A stretch of 64,000 bases of DNA from Phycisphaerales bacterium UBA7800 (GTDB lineage: Bacteria > Planctomycetota > Phycisphaerae > Phycisphaerales > Phycisphaeraceae), in NCBI GenBank assembly GCA_002480565.1, contig DLCK01000028.1, forward strand, positions 62,001-126,000. The letters run 5' to 3'. Positions 17,452 to 26,597 of the stretch are shown here, one piece after another (within the stretch, counting starts at the first letter, position 1; each line of letters begins with the position of its first letter). The position numbers and the translations under genes are program-made. Under the pieces are notes generated by a model, which saw only the letters and a list, made by a program, of their open reading frames with translations, was not told the origin of the DNA and did not search any database.

Positions 17452-19348
17452 AATTAAAAGCCAGCATCGGGGAGGCTGGTTCCTGGGGATTTCCTTAATC
17501 CTGCACATCATCGTGTTGGGCGGGGTGTGGCATTTTGATTTTCTTGGGATCACCAAACTCGACACCGAACCTCAGCAGGAACAACCGCAACGCGAAATTG
17601 CAATCAAGAAACTCAAGGAAGAAAAAGCAGCTCAGCAAAAGCAAAAGCTCCCCCAAGAGCATGCAGAGAAACTCGTCAAGGAAGAAGAGCAACGTGCTGC
17701 CAGGGAGATGATCCAAAAGGTCAAAATGCTCGAAGAGCAGAATCAGCAGCTCGAAGAAGTCCGCGAGTTGAAGCTCGAAGAAGTCCGCGATGTCCCACGT
17801 GAAGCGGTGATGGATCGCATCAAGGATAAAGCCAAGGAACTCGAAGACCGCACCCGACAGATCGCCAAGCAGTTACCCACTGACAAGCTCAAGGAGTTGC
17901 AGTCAAAAGCCAATGCCGTTCACAATGCTGCCAAGCGTTTGAAGCCTGAGGAGGATCCCAAATCCAAGGAGTCCGATGAGAAGCTTCAAAAAGCACTCGA
18001 CGAATTCGAGGCGTTATCCGATGAGATGACCAAGGAGAAAGAACTCCAGTGGGCAGAAAAGAAATTTGCTCAGGAGTTAAATAAGAAGGTCGAAGAAATT
18101 CAGGAGATGGCCAAGGGGCTTGAGGATCCGATGCAGCGCCCGAATGTGGCGCAGGCTCAGCAGATGCTTGAACAGACTCCGCCACAAACCCAGCAGACTG
18201 ATCCTTCAGAGCTTCAGCAGATGACACCTGATGAGCTTTACGACAAAGCCAAGGCGTTGGAGGAAAAAGCGGATCAGACGTTTACAGATATCAAGGCTGC
18301 GGAGTTGGCGTTGATGCAGAATACGACGCTTGATCAGGCCAAGGAAAATATTTCGCATACCCCGCCTGATCGTCCACAAATGGGACAGGAGTTGGCCAAG
18401 CAGAAATCAGAGTTACAGACGCGTGAAGATTTAAACAAGTTCCGCGATCAATTGGACAAGACCGCCAAAGAGGTTGATGCCATGGAAGTGGCAACGGCTG
18501 ACAAGGTGAAGCAAGCCCAGGGGATGGCACAGATGTCCAAGGCAATGGCGGGGAACAAGCAATCGCCACAGCAGCAGTATCGCGCTCGCGCCATGATGCA
18601 GAAATTCTCGTCAGGCAGACAAGCCAACGTTGACATGTCACAGCTCATGAGACAAATGAGCATGCCGCTATCCATGTCGATGAGTCAGTCAGGCGTTGGT
18701 AAAGGCATCGGCGAACATCGCAAGACGGATGGCGGGACAGGGGGCTACGACGATCCGGATGACGTGGCGCCAACCAACATCAAAGGCATCAACATTCCCT
18801 CTGGCAAAGTGATGGCCCAGGCGTTACCCGGTCAAAAATTCAGCAAGGACTCAGCTCGCCATGGCTGGTTGTATCTGGATACCTGGTACATCATCGGCCC
18901 ATGGGAAAACCATGGGAAGCTTGATCACCGTGAAATCTTCCCGCCCGAATTGTCCATCGACTTTGATGCCAAGTATCAGGGGAAAAACAACCCGCGGGGC
19001 AAGGACAAAGGCAAGCCCATGGAATTGCGTTGGCAATTCACCCAAAGTGGACGCATCCAAGTGGTCCCGCCCAATGAAATGAGTAACTCGGTTTACTATG
19101 CCTATACCGAAATCCATTTTGAACAGAACACCGACATGCTCCTGGCTGTTGCAAGTGATGACTCGTCCAAACTGTGGATCAATGACATTGTGGTCTGGGA
19201 TGATAAGACGCACAGCGATTGGCGAATCGGTGAAGGGTCACGGAAAGTATTTTTCAAAAAAGGGTACAACCGCCTGCTTTTAAGACTCGAAAACCGCGGT
19301 TCAGAGACGGAGTTTTCAGTACTGATCTGCCCACCGACTTTCAAGTAG
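17426..19348 (+). CDS. TolA/TonB-like energised coiled-coil protein with C-terminal lectin-like domain
   Basis: A 640-residue protein with one membrane helix near the N-terminus (about residues 17-40), a Glu/Lys/Gln-rich coiled-coil region from about 45 to 340, a Met/Gln/Ser-rich linker, and a globular domain from about 475 to the end. That domain has WYIIGPWEN, FPPE, YAYTEIHF, ASDDSSKLWINDIVVWD and NRLLLRLENR, a pattern resembling the PA14/galactose-binding sandwiches common in planctomycete secreted proteins. No TonB C-terminal domain is seen. Its translational coupling to ExbD and its topology suggest it is the mechanical output of the ExbB/ExbD motor, as TolA or TonB is. The target of the lectin-like tip is unknown. 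Confidence 0.75.
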   Translation: MTNTTIADEIKSQHRGGWFLGISLILHIIVLGGVWHFDFLGITKLDTEPQQEQPQREIAIKKLKEEKAAQQKQKLPQEHAEKLVKEEEQRAAREMIQKVKMLEEQNQQLEEVRELKLEEVRDVPREAVMDRIKDKAKELEDRTRQIAKQLPTDKLKELQSKANAVHNAAKRLKPEEDPKSKESDEKLQKALDEFEALSDEMTKEKELQWAEKKFAQELNKKVEEIQEMAKGLEDPMQRPNVAQAQQMLEQTPPQTQQTDPSELQQMTPDELYDKAKALEEKADQTFTDIKAAELALMQNTTLDQAKENISHTPPDRPQMGQELAKQKSELQTREDLNKFRDQLDKTAKEVDAMEVATADKVKQAQGMAQMSKAMAGNKQSPQQQYRARAMMQKFSSGRQANVDMSQLMRQMSMPLSMSMSQSGVGKGIGEHRKTDGGTGGYDDPDDVAPTNIKGINIPSGKVMAQALPGQKFSKDSARHGWLYLDTWYIIGPWENHGKLDHREIFPPELSIDFDAKYQGKNNPRGKDKGKPMELRWQFTQSGRIQVVPPNEMSNSVYYAYTEIHFEQNTDMLLAVASDDSSKLWINDIVVWDDKTHSDWRIGEGSRKVFFKKGYNRLLLRLENRGSETEFSVLICPPTFK

Positions 19349-19500
19349 TGTAGTGAAACCAAGAGTGTAATCGAACACTTCGGATCAAGTTGTTTTTTTG
19401 ATAGTGTGCTAATCAATTCCTCAAGCTTGTTTGCCTGTATCCAACTCATAATTCAGAATTGATTTGACAGCGATATGAGATGGTATGCAAAACACATCAT

Positions 19501-19707
19501 TTATTCATCTGATTGATCATCTGTCGGTTCATTTTGTTGAAAAGCATGCAGCAGTTTATCTGCGCATACATCAATCTTGATATCTGTTTCGTAAGTACCT
19601 GATTTTATTTGTCTACGAACACGTTCAACCAGATCACTACGGATTGGCGGATCCTGACAGTTCAATTCATACTGATTCGTATCAACCTGCTTAGTCATCA
19701 GAGACAT
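19501..19707 (-). CDS. FlgM-like anti-sigma-28 factor, small
   Basis: A 68-residue protein from ATG 19707, chosen because GAGG precedes it by six bases; ATG 19719 and 19698 are alternatives. The segment SDLVERVRRQIKSGTYETD followed by ADKLLHAF matches the C-terminal helix pattern of FlgM (V..I..GTYxxD...A.KLL). FlgM binds the flagellar sigma factor and blocks it until the hook is complete. No flagellar gene is in the window; the gene is downstream of a kinase-regulator pair on the same strand, 133 bases past the regulator. Function as an anti-sigma factor is inferred from the motif alone. Confidence 0.6.
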   Translation of the reverse strand: MSLMTKQVDTNQYELNCQDPPIRSDLVERVRRQIKSGTYETDIKIDVCADKLLHAFQQNEPTDDQSDE

Positions 19708-19840
19708 GAGATACCTCATCTCGTCATACGTCAGTACCCTCCCTGATATTGCCGTATCTGACTATCTAGAATTATTCTTATTATCGGTCTATAGCAATTA
19801 GATGATATATTGCTTTAGTAAAGGTGTTCGCTGGAGTCAA

Positions 19841-20494
19841 TCAGCTTTGAGGCGAGGAGAATTCACGTGCCAACATTGAGATTCGGACAAGTTCACCGGT
19901 GGTTTGTGAACCGGTTTTGTCGAGCATGCGGGAGCGATGGAGTTTGATGGTGCCTTCGGCGCATCCCAATTTAAGGGCGATTTGTTTTGAGAGGAGTCCT
20001 TGGACAATCAGTTCCAACACTTCTTTTTCACGTGGAGTAAGGCGATTGATCAGCTCTCTGGCTTCGAGTTGGGGAGCCATGAGAGTACGTGTTTGTTCGA
20101 CTGCTGCCAGGGATTCCTGGATCATCGTTTTTAGCAGGGGCGATTGAATGTCACTCTTGAGCATGAATCGTTGGGCGCCTGCTCGCGTGACGTCGGCTGC
20201 AGCATAGTGATCACCCACAGCGGTGATGCAGATGATTGGGACATCCTGGCCTAATTGGCGAACCATGCTGACAAAACTTTCACCCGTATCTCCGCCGAGG
20301 CGATAGTCTACAAACAACAAGTCAAAATCACTGGATTGGATTAATTCAATGGCACGCTGAATGTTGGAACACTTGTGAGTTTGGAAACTGAAATCCGAAA
20401 GTCGCGAGAGGGAAATTTCCAATAGGCGTGCATGATCATCATCATCATCAAGTATCAATGTGGTCAATTGCTGTGTTGGTGCCATGATATTCAT
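19841..20494 (-). CDS. NarL/FixJ-type response regulator
   Basis: A 217-residue protein with a receiver domain (residues about 11-130; acidic DDDDD cluster, phosphoacceptor Asp in FVDYRLGG, Thr in CITAVGD, Lys in FMLKSD) and a LuxR-type helix-turn-helix at the C-terminus (LTPREKEVLELIVQGLLSKQIALKLGCAEGTIKLHRSRML). It is probably phosphorylated by the multi-PAS kinase encoded upstream on the same strand. Start is ATG 20494 or the in-frame ATG three codons later; the ribosome binding site is weak. Confidence 0.93.
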   Translation of the reverse strand: MNIMAPTQQLTTLILDDDDDHARLLEISLSRLSDFSFQTHKCSNIQRAIELIQSSDFDLLFVDYRLGGDTGESFVSMVRQLGQDVPIICITAVGDHYAAADVTRAGAQRFMLKSDIQSPLLKTMIQESLAAVEQTRTLMAPQLEARELINRLTPREKEVLELIVQGLLSKQIALKLGCAEGTIKLHRSRMLDKTGSQTTGELVRISMLAREFSSPQS

Positions 20495-20744
20495 TCTTGG
20501 ATCGTTTCATTAGTAGGCAATTCGCGGGCTTAAATTCAAAGCACAGCCATAAAAAAGCACTGCAAATTGGTTTTTAAGCCCCTTTGAATATGCCCGGTGA
20601 GTTGGCATAACCGATCCACATTCTTGTGGCCAGCAACTATATCATAGTCCCAGATTCAGTTAATGACTACTCAAATCCGGAAGCCTCATCAGGGTATTTC
20701 GAAAAGTTAATGAATTGAAAGATAAAATAAATGCCTGGAATTGA

Positions 20745-23540
20745 TCAAGAATTAGGCAATGTGATGTGAAAATTAGCGCCCTTCCCAGGTTCAGATTCAG
20801 CACAGATTCCACCATTATGACGTTCGATGACGCGCTTGCAGATCGACAGGCCAACGCCGTGGCCGGTGGTTGTTTTACGAGCTGGCCCATGCAGCCGTTG
20901 GAAGGGTTCAAAGATTTGAGCCGTATTTTTATCTTCAAATCCGATGCCGTTGTCAGAAAAACACAATTTGTGCACTTTGTCCGAAGGCGTGTATTTAATC
21001 TTGATTTCCGGGGCTTTGTCGACGCAATACCGGATACTGTTGCTGATGAGATTTTGAAAGACCAGCCCAATCAATGTCGAGTCACAACTCACCGTGGGTA
21101 AGGTATCTGCTGTGATACGTGCGTCTGACTCCTGAATTTCCTTGGCAAGATTGGCTTTGACATCCTCGAGCAGCACATTGAGATCCGTTTTGGAAAAATT
21201 CATTTCACTGCGTCCCACGCGTGAGAAGGTCAGCAGGGAGTCAATGAGACCTTCCATCCTGAATGCTGCTCCAAGCAGGCGATTGATGTATTCAATGGCT
21301 TCAGGATTATCCCATTCAATTAGGAGTTCTTTGAGATAGTCACCAAAGCCAGCAATGGTACGTAACGGCGAACGCAAGTCATGGGCAGCGATATGCGCAA
21401 ACTGATCCAACTCGTGATTACGAATCGACAGTAGTTCATTGCTCTGAGCCAATTGTGCAGTGCGTTCTTTGACACGTTCTTCAAGTTCGTCACGTGCTTT
21501 GGCTAATTGTGCGGTACGCTTCTTGACACGGTCTTCGAGTTGGCTATTAAGGTTTGCCAATTCCTGTTGAGCCATGATGCGATCTTGGACATCCTGTAAA
21601 GCTCCGGTCATGCGGATGGGCTTGCCGGTCTCATCAAATGTGGCCTTTGCTCTGGAGCGGAACCAATTATAAGTCCCATCTTTGCGAAGCAGTCGGAATT
21701 CGCAGTCATAGACTTCGCCGCGTTCAAGGTGTGCAGCGACAGCCCCCCAAAGCTTATCGACATCCTCAGGATGGATTCGATCGTTGGTAGATTTAACTGT
21801 ATTGGGAAATGATTCCTCATCGTCATATCCTAATTGGTTTCTGTAACGCTCAGAATACCAACAGTATTCCCCCAAGTCCCAATCCCAAAGTCCGTCTGTT
21901 GTACCGTTGACAGCCAGTTCATATCGTTGCTGAATTTCCTGTAACTGGGCCTGGACTTTTTTGAGATCCGAGATATCCACGGCAATTCCGCCAACAGCTT
22001 GTTCATTTTCATCTTGATCAAAGACAAATTTTGTGACAAGCAGATCGTAGGACTGGCCATGTATTTGGATGGTGAGTTCTTCTTGAAGTGGTTCGTTGTT
22101 TTCAAATGTTTGGAGTGTGCATTCGGTTGCCAAATCGGCAAACTCCTGATCGCCGGGATGAATGAATATTTCCCTTGGGCGATGGCCAACGAGCTTGCTG
22201 GCAGGAACCTTCATGAGCTTTTCAAAAGCCTCATTGACCATGATGTATCGAGCTTCTTTGTCCTGTGCCCATTGCAGCACAGGTGAGTGCTCCATGAAGC
22301 TTTCGAACTTGCGTTTGGTTTGCTCAAGTTGCTGTTGAGCAATGACACGGTCTTGCACATCCTGCATGGAGCCGGTCATGCGAACAGGTTTGCCGGTTTC
22401 ATCGACGGTGGCTTTGGCTCTGGAGCGATACCAGCGATAGGTTCCGTCCTTGCTTTGAAGGCGAAATTCGTGGTCGTAGATTTCACTTCCACCTTGAAGG
22501 TGGGTGTTTACCGCTTCCCAGACGCCATCGACATCATCTGGGTGAATTCGATCAACCGTGGCAGAAAGTAAATTTGGAAATGTCGCTTCGTCTTCATAGC
22601 CCAATTGGTTTCTGTATCGTTGAGAATACCAGCAGTAATCGCCAAGGTCCCAATCCCAAAGTCCATCGGTGGTCCCGTTGACTGCCAGTTCATACCGCTG
22701 TTGAATTTCGAGCAATTGGGCTTGGGTTTTTTTCAGGTCCGTGATGTCAATCGCGATCCCGCCAACAGCTTTTTCGTCTTTGTCATTTTCAAAAACAAAC
22801 TTGGTCACAAACAGGTCGTAGGTGTTCCCATGCAGGGGGATCTTCACTTCCTGTTGGATCGGTTCATTCTTTGATAATGTGTTGAGAGTGCTTTGAATGG
22901 TAAGTCTGATGAAATCCTCGTCGGCATGAGCATGATGGACTTCGCCGGGAAGCTTGCCGACGATCTGCTCTGCTGGGAGTCGCATCAGCTTCTCATATGC
23001 CTGGTTAACCATCAGGTACCGGGCTTCTTTGTCCTGTGCCCATTGCATCACAGGCGAGTGTTTCATGAAGCTTTCGAACTTATGGGTGGTTTGCTCCAGT
23101 TGAATCTGTGCATTGCGCATTTCTGTGACATCAATGGCGACAGAAAGTATGCTGGTGTACGTCCCGGATTCATCTTTGATTGGAATGCGATTGGTTTGAA
23201 GCCAGACTTTATCGGGGACATCGGGCAAAGCGACATTGACAATTTTGCCAATGACTGGCTTGCCTTGTGCTAGAACTTCTTGATCCAATTGCAGACTTAA
23301 ATCGCAGGTCTCTTTCGAACAAAAGTCAGAAAGATTTCGTCCTCGAATATTCTCAATGGGTTGCTTGAGCGTTTCACAGACCTGACGATTGACCCACAGA
23401 ATATTGTTGTGCAGATCCTTGAGCATGATCCGAACAGGCAGCATATCCATAATCATCTCAAAATCAGAGATGTCAAGTTGCGCAGCGGGAGACATGCCTT
23501 GCTTTTGGGGGCTGTTTGATTCACCAGAATCATTGGGCAT
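20745..23540 (-). CDS. Soluble multi-PAS sensor histidine kinase
   Basis: A 931-residue protein with no membrane helices. There are five PAS domains at about 28-140, 154-270, 281-400, 411-527 and 538-657, then a coiled coil (660-705), the phosphoacceptor His720 in AAHDLRSP, and a HATPase domain with N-box NLISNSIRY, G1 DNGIGF and G2 GHGVGLSI. PAS 2-3 and PAS 4-5 are a tandem duplication with a 257-residue period. The kinase is cytosolic, so the PAS domains should read intracellular redox, light or ligand cues. The dimerisation region resembles phytochrome-type kinases. Its partner is very likely the response regulator 250 bases downstream. Confidence 0.93.
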   Translation of the reverse strand: MPNDSGESNSPQKQGMSPAAQLDISDFEMIMDMLPVRIMLKDLHNNILWVNRQVCETLKQPIENIRGRNLSDFCSKETCDLSLQLDQEVLAQGKPVIGKIVNVALPDVPDKVWLQTNRIPIKDESGTYTSILSVAIDVTEMRNAQIQLEQTTHKFESFMKHSPVMQWAQDKEARYLMVNQAYEKLMRLPAEQIVGKLPGEVHHAHADEDFIRLTIQSTLNTLSKNEPIQQEVKIPLHGNTYDLFVTKFVFENDKDEKAVGGIAIDITDLKKTQAQLLEIQQRYELAVNGTTDGLWDWDLGDYCWYSQRYRNQLGYEDEATFPNLLSATVDRIHPDDVDGVWEAVNTHLQGGSEIYDHEFRLQSKDGTYRWYRSRAKATVDETGKPVRMTGSMQDVQDRVIAQQQLEQTKRKFESFMEHSPVLQWAQDKEARYIMVNEAFEKLMKVPASKLVGHRPREIFIHPGDQEFADLATECTLQTFENNEPLQEELTIQIHGQSYDLLVTKFVFDQDENEQAVGGIAVDISDLKKVQAQLQEIQQRYELAVNGTTDGLWDWDLGEYCWYSERYRNQLGYDDEESFPNTVKSTNDRIHPEDVDKLWGAVAAHLERGEVYDCEFRLLRKDGTYNWFRSRAKATFDETGKPIRMTGALQDVQDRIMAQQELANLNSQLEDRVKKRTAQLAKARDELEERVKERTAQLAQSNELLSIRNHELDQFAHIAAHDLRSPLRTIAGFGDYLKELLIEWDNPEAIEYINRLLGAAFRMEGLIDSLLTFSRVGRSEMNFSKTDLNVLLEDVKANLAKEIQESDARITADTLPTVSCDSTLIGLVFQNLISNSIRYCVDKAPEIKIKYTPSDKVHKLCFSDNGIGFEDKNTAQIFEPFQRLHGPARKTTTGHGVGLSICKRVIERHNGGICAESEPGKGANFHITLPNS
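21570..23081 (-). repeat. Tandem duplication of a PAS-PAS module inside the kinase gene
   Basis: Two copies of about 771 bases lie side by side in the coding sequence. They start with matching KFESFM(K/E)HSPV and QWAQDKEARY segments (residues 154 and 411) and both contain the identical QQRYELAVNGTTDGLWDWDLG. Both the protein and the DNA are still clearly similar. Confidence 0.9.
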
Positions 23541-23798
23541 ATCGGAAGCGTCCTTAGAGTTTCAAAGGCAATATCATGCATTGTCAAAGAAAAAGGTATG
23601 TATGACTTTAGCAATAGTTGGATGGTTTGTCTTGCTTAATCTTTAGCGATTATACGCTTCGTGCAGTTTCGAGCAGTCAGAACACTTTAAATCATCTCCA
23701 TGTGTTGTAGTAAAGTGTCAATATTGCTATTTGACCAGTGGTAATTTAACTTTTTTAAGGCTGGGGGTTGATTTGTGAAAAGAGAGGCGCCTAGAATA

Positions 23799-23820
23799 TG
23801 CCATCTTTAAATGGTAGAAT
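23799..23820 (+). promoter_or_regulatory. Imperfect palindrome overlapping a -10 box before the second LacI gene
   Basis: TGCCATCTTTAAATGGTA (23799-23816) is an imperfect palindrome. It overlaps TAGAAT at 23815-23820, which lies exactly six bases before ATG 23827. Autorepression by the LacI-type protein is plausible, and the transcript would have no leader. No good -35 box is seen. Confidence 0.4.
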
Positions 23821-23826
23821 AACATT

Positions 23827-24945
23827 ATGGCAGCAACGCTTCAGGAAATCGCCAAACATGCCGGGGTCAGCACGATGACCGCATCTCGCGTTTTACGTGG
23901 GATGGGCCGTGTCAATCCTCAGACCCGTGAAAAGGTGGTCGAGATTGCCCAAAAGCTGGGGTATCGAAAACTCAGTAATGGCCAGGTCATGCATTCAGGC
24001 AAAGCAGGCGCGGATATGCATCTGCGGATCATGCTCGGCAAAGGCCGTGTCCATATAGATGATACGACCGCTCAGTATGCCAGTAAAGGTGATCTGCATG
24101 GCCAATTAACCGGTGAACTGGAAAAGCAACTCGCTCAAACAGGTGGCAAGTTGGTGAATGTTCCACTTGAATCGTTGGATCAAATTGTCGCTGACATTCA
24201 AAAGCATAAACCACATGGCTTGGTATTACGTCAACCGATCCCCACGGACTGGTTGGATGTTTTGCGTGATAAGTTGCCCATCATTTATGCCGTGTCCTAT
24301 GACCATCAAAGTGGTGTTGACAGTATCTATACCAACGAGCATCGCTCTGCGGCAATGGTTTACAAAACACTCTCTGACCTTGGGCATCGTGAAATTGGTT
24401 GGTTTGGTATCGTTGACCGCCATTCGTCAACACATGAATGGGCGGAGATGTTCGAGAGCAGTTGCCTGGTGGATCGACTCTGTTGTTCGATTCATGCTGT
24501 GCGATACGCAGCATGGGCCAATTTAGCTCACTGTCAGATCAACAGCTTCAAGCAACCGATGATTCTCTTGGAACGTGATTGGCGGATGCAGAGTCTTGAT
24601 GATGTCGTCCGTGATGCAGTGGACCAATTCCTGCAACTTCGACCTCAACCCACTGCGATCGTTACGCCTGCTGACGAAATCGGCTTGACACTCATCGGCA
24701 TGCTCAAAGAACGCGGCGTCAGCGTGCCAGGCGATATCAGTGTGGTCAGTTACGGCGGTACGCTGCTAACGGATAAAGGCAAGAAGTGCGAAATTGCCAG
24801 CGTCGCATTACCCATGGCTGCCATTGGCCAAACCATCCCCGAACTGATCCGTCGTCGCTTGGCGGACCCCAATGCGCTGCCAGTGAGTATGCAGCTTGAA
24901 ACTGAATTTATCGACGGTTTGTCACTCGGGCCGTCTCGTCATTAA
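23827..24945 (+). CDS. LacI-family transcriptional regulator
   Basis: A 372-residue regulator. The N-terminal helix-turn-helix is LQEIAKHAGVSTMTASRVLRG followed by VNPQTREKVVEIAQKLGYR. The effector domain starts near residue 65, after a longer linker than usual, and ends with the typical ALPMAAIGQTIPELIRRRL region. No ribosome binding site precedes the ATG, but a -10-like box sits six bases upstream. Downstream genes are a LamG-like protein, a pseudopilin and two lyase-like enzymes, so this is likely their local regulator, as in the first LacI cluster. Confidence 0.91.
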   Translation: MAATLQEIAKHAGVSTMTASRVLRGMGRVNPQTREKVVEIAQKLGYRKLSNGQVMHSGKAGADMHLRIMLGKGRVHIDDTTAQYASKGDLHGQLTGELEKQLAQTGGKLVNVPLESLDQIVADIQKHKPHGLVLRQPIPTDWLDVLRDKLPIIYAVSYDHQSGVDSIYTNEHRSAAMVYKTLSDLGHREIGWFGIVDRHSSTHEWAEMFESSCLVDRLCCSIHAVRYAAWANLAHCQINSFKQPMILLERDWRMQSLDDVVRDAVDQFLQLRPQPTAIVTPADEIGLTLIGMLKERGVSVPGDISVVSYGGTLLTDKGKKCEIASVALPMAAIGQTIPELIRRRLADPNALPVSMQLETEFIDGLSLGPSRH

Positions 24946-24997
24946 TACCTGAAACACAGGTTGAATTGTTCATTATTATTTGTTTAAGGGTCGCTTA

Positions 24998-25798
24998 ATG
25001 CGCGTCTACTGTCTTATTGTCTGTTTACTTTGCCCGATGTTGTCAATATCAACACTCTCAGCTGCTACTTCTCAAAAATCAGATGCAGATACCATCGCAC
25101 TATGGACGATGGATGATGTGAATCCAGATCAAGTGCTCATCAAGGATCAGTCCGGCCACAACATGGATTTGAAAGTTGCTGGCGAAGGTTCACTGTCATT
25201 TGTCCCCGGACTCTTCGGCCAGGCAGTGGATGGTTTTGATCCGCAAGCCAATCGTGACAATCGATACCTGATGCCTCCTGCATACAAACTCGACAACCCG
25301 GCAACGCAAACCTTTGAAGCATGGATTTGTTGGCCTGACAAGAAGGACCTGCCAGGCAAAGTCCGTCAGACCCTTTGGCGCAATGCCGGCTCACGGGCAC
25401 CTGTTCACTTCTATTTTGTCAAAGATAAAGACGGCGACATTGAAATGACACTGGCGATGCGGACCGCTCAAAAATTCAACGATGCCACCGTCGAATATGT
25501 CACTTGGTATCTGGATAAAACACCCGAGCCGGGTATGTGGTATCACGTCGCTTACACCGTCGAACCCAAAGCGCAGGGCACTTTAGCCAAGCTTTACTTC
25601 AATCCACAATCCGTTACCGAGACATCCCCCCAGCCTGTCGCGGAAGTCTCGCTGGACACATTTAAATTTGATCACGGGCGCTTTGTTCATCGTCTTGGTG
25701 AAGAAGGTCAAACCGGTTCGGATCCCTTTAAGGGCATCATTGATGAAGTCCGCGTAAGCAAAATCGCCCGCACGACATTCGACACACTCGCACAGTAA
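24998..25798 (+). CDS. Secreted LamG/concanavalin-A-like domain protein
   Basis: ATG 24998, seven bases after AAGGG, gives a 266-residue protein with a signal peptide ending near LSAA. The mature part is one LamG-like jelly roll: IALWTMDD at the start, FEAWICWP, then WYHVAYTVEP, and a C-terminal GIIDEVRVSKIART, which is the standard ending of these folds. Such domains bind glycans or other surface ligands; no catalytic residues are evident. It lies 52 bases after the LacI gene and 24 bases before a pseudopilin gene. Confidence 0.85.
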   Translation: MRVYCLIVCLLCPMLSISTLSAATSQKSDADTIALWTMDDVNPDQVLIKDQSGHNMDLKVAGEGSLSFVPGLFGQAVDGFDPQANRDNRYLMPPAYKLDNPATQTFEAWICWPDKKDLPGKVRQTLWRNAGSRAPVHFYFVKDKDGDIEMTLAMRTAQKFNDATVEYVTWYLDKTPEPGMWYHVAYTVEPKAQGTLAKLYFNPQSVTETSPQPVAEVSLDTFKFDHGRFVHRLGEEGQTGSDPFKGIIDEVRVSKIARTTFDTLAQ

Positions 25799-25822
25799 TT
25801 ATCCTTCAGAGAGAGGACAACA

Positions 25823-26518
25823 ATGAAACGAACATCAAGAAATTCCAACGCCTTTACACTCATTGAACTGTTGGTTGTGATCAGCATTATTTCACTGTTG
25901 ATCAGTATCCTCTTACCCGCGTTGGGCTCTGCTCGTAAACGCGCACAGACGTTGCAGTGCTTGTCAAACATTCGCACGATCGGATCGAGCATGGTGATGT
26001 ATCTGGATGATTATAATTATTGGTTCCCACCATCAACGGTATCTGGAGCCAGTGGATTGGATGGTCATACCGGCTGGGGTATCCTGAAGCTACGGCCGTA
26101 TTATTTCGGTGGCTATGCCAATGGCATGTGGTGGAACGGCGGGACAATGTACCCAAACGTAGCTGTCGAATTGTGCCCGTCCAACAATATCAAGCCCACT
26201 GCCTATGGGTACACGGCGGTGAGTCGTGGCTACAACGCTCCTCCGAAAATCGATCGCCGACGTCCCTTTGCCTACACCAAACCCAGCAAGACGCCTTTCA
26301 TGTGGGATTCGGATGTCTACAGGGCAAATAACATTGGCGTTGTTGCTGACTACGCTTACCCCGATTGGTGGACGTTACGCTTCCAGTACACCCGTCATAC
26401 GTCCTCCGAAAATGCATGGTATCTCGATGGTCATGCCAATAATGAAAATGAAACCAGTGGGGCGTTGGATAAAGATAAACTTTGGCAGCTTCATTCCTAC
26501 AACAAAGTCCTTTGGTAA
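25823..26518 (+). CDS. Prepilin-type pseudopilin with H-X9-DG signature
   Basis: A 231-residue protein starting with a class III signal (NAFTLIELLVVISIISLLISILLPALGSARKRA), again with Ala at the cleavage site and Glu at mature position 5. Near the C-terminus HTSSENAWYLDGH fits H-X9-DG. A purine-rich AGAGAGAGGA precedes the ATG. It sits between the LamG-like protein and two large lyase-like proteins, the same layout as the pseudopilin at 3464-4297 upstream of the GH2 gene. Confidence 0.88.
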   Translation: MKRTSRNSNAFTLIELLVVISIISLLISILLPALGSARKRAQTLQCLSNIRTIGSSMVMYLDDYNYWFPPSTVSGASGLDGHTGWGILKLRPYYFGGYANGMWWNGGTMYPNVAVELCPSNNIKPTAYGYTAVSRGYNAPPKIDRRRPFAYTKPSKTPFMWDSDVYRANNIGVVADYAYPDWWTLRFQYTRHTSSENAWYLDGHANNENETSGALDKDKLWQLHSYNKVLW

Positions 26519-26597
26519 TTCGACTGGCCTTTAGAATTTTCAACAACATTTAATATGTTTTTATTCTGGCATATCCTTGCATAGAGAGTTTTCATCT

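Noticed and set aside
19363..19400. Short hairpin with a later T-run after the TolA-like gene
   Set aside because: The stem is only 5-6 bp and the T-run is separated by about 12 bases, so a terminator cannot be claimed.
19780..19800. ACCGATAA on the minus strand upstream of the FlgM-like gene, like a sigma-28 -10 box
   Set aside because: The expected TAAA-type -35 element is not at the required distance.
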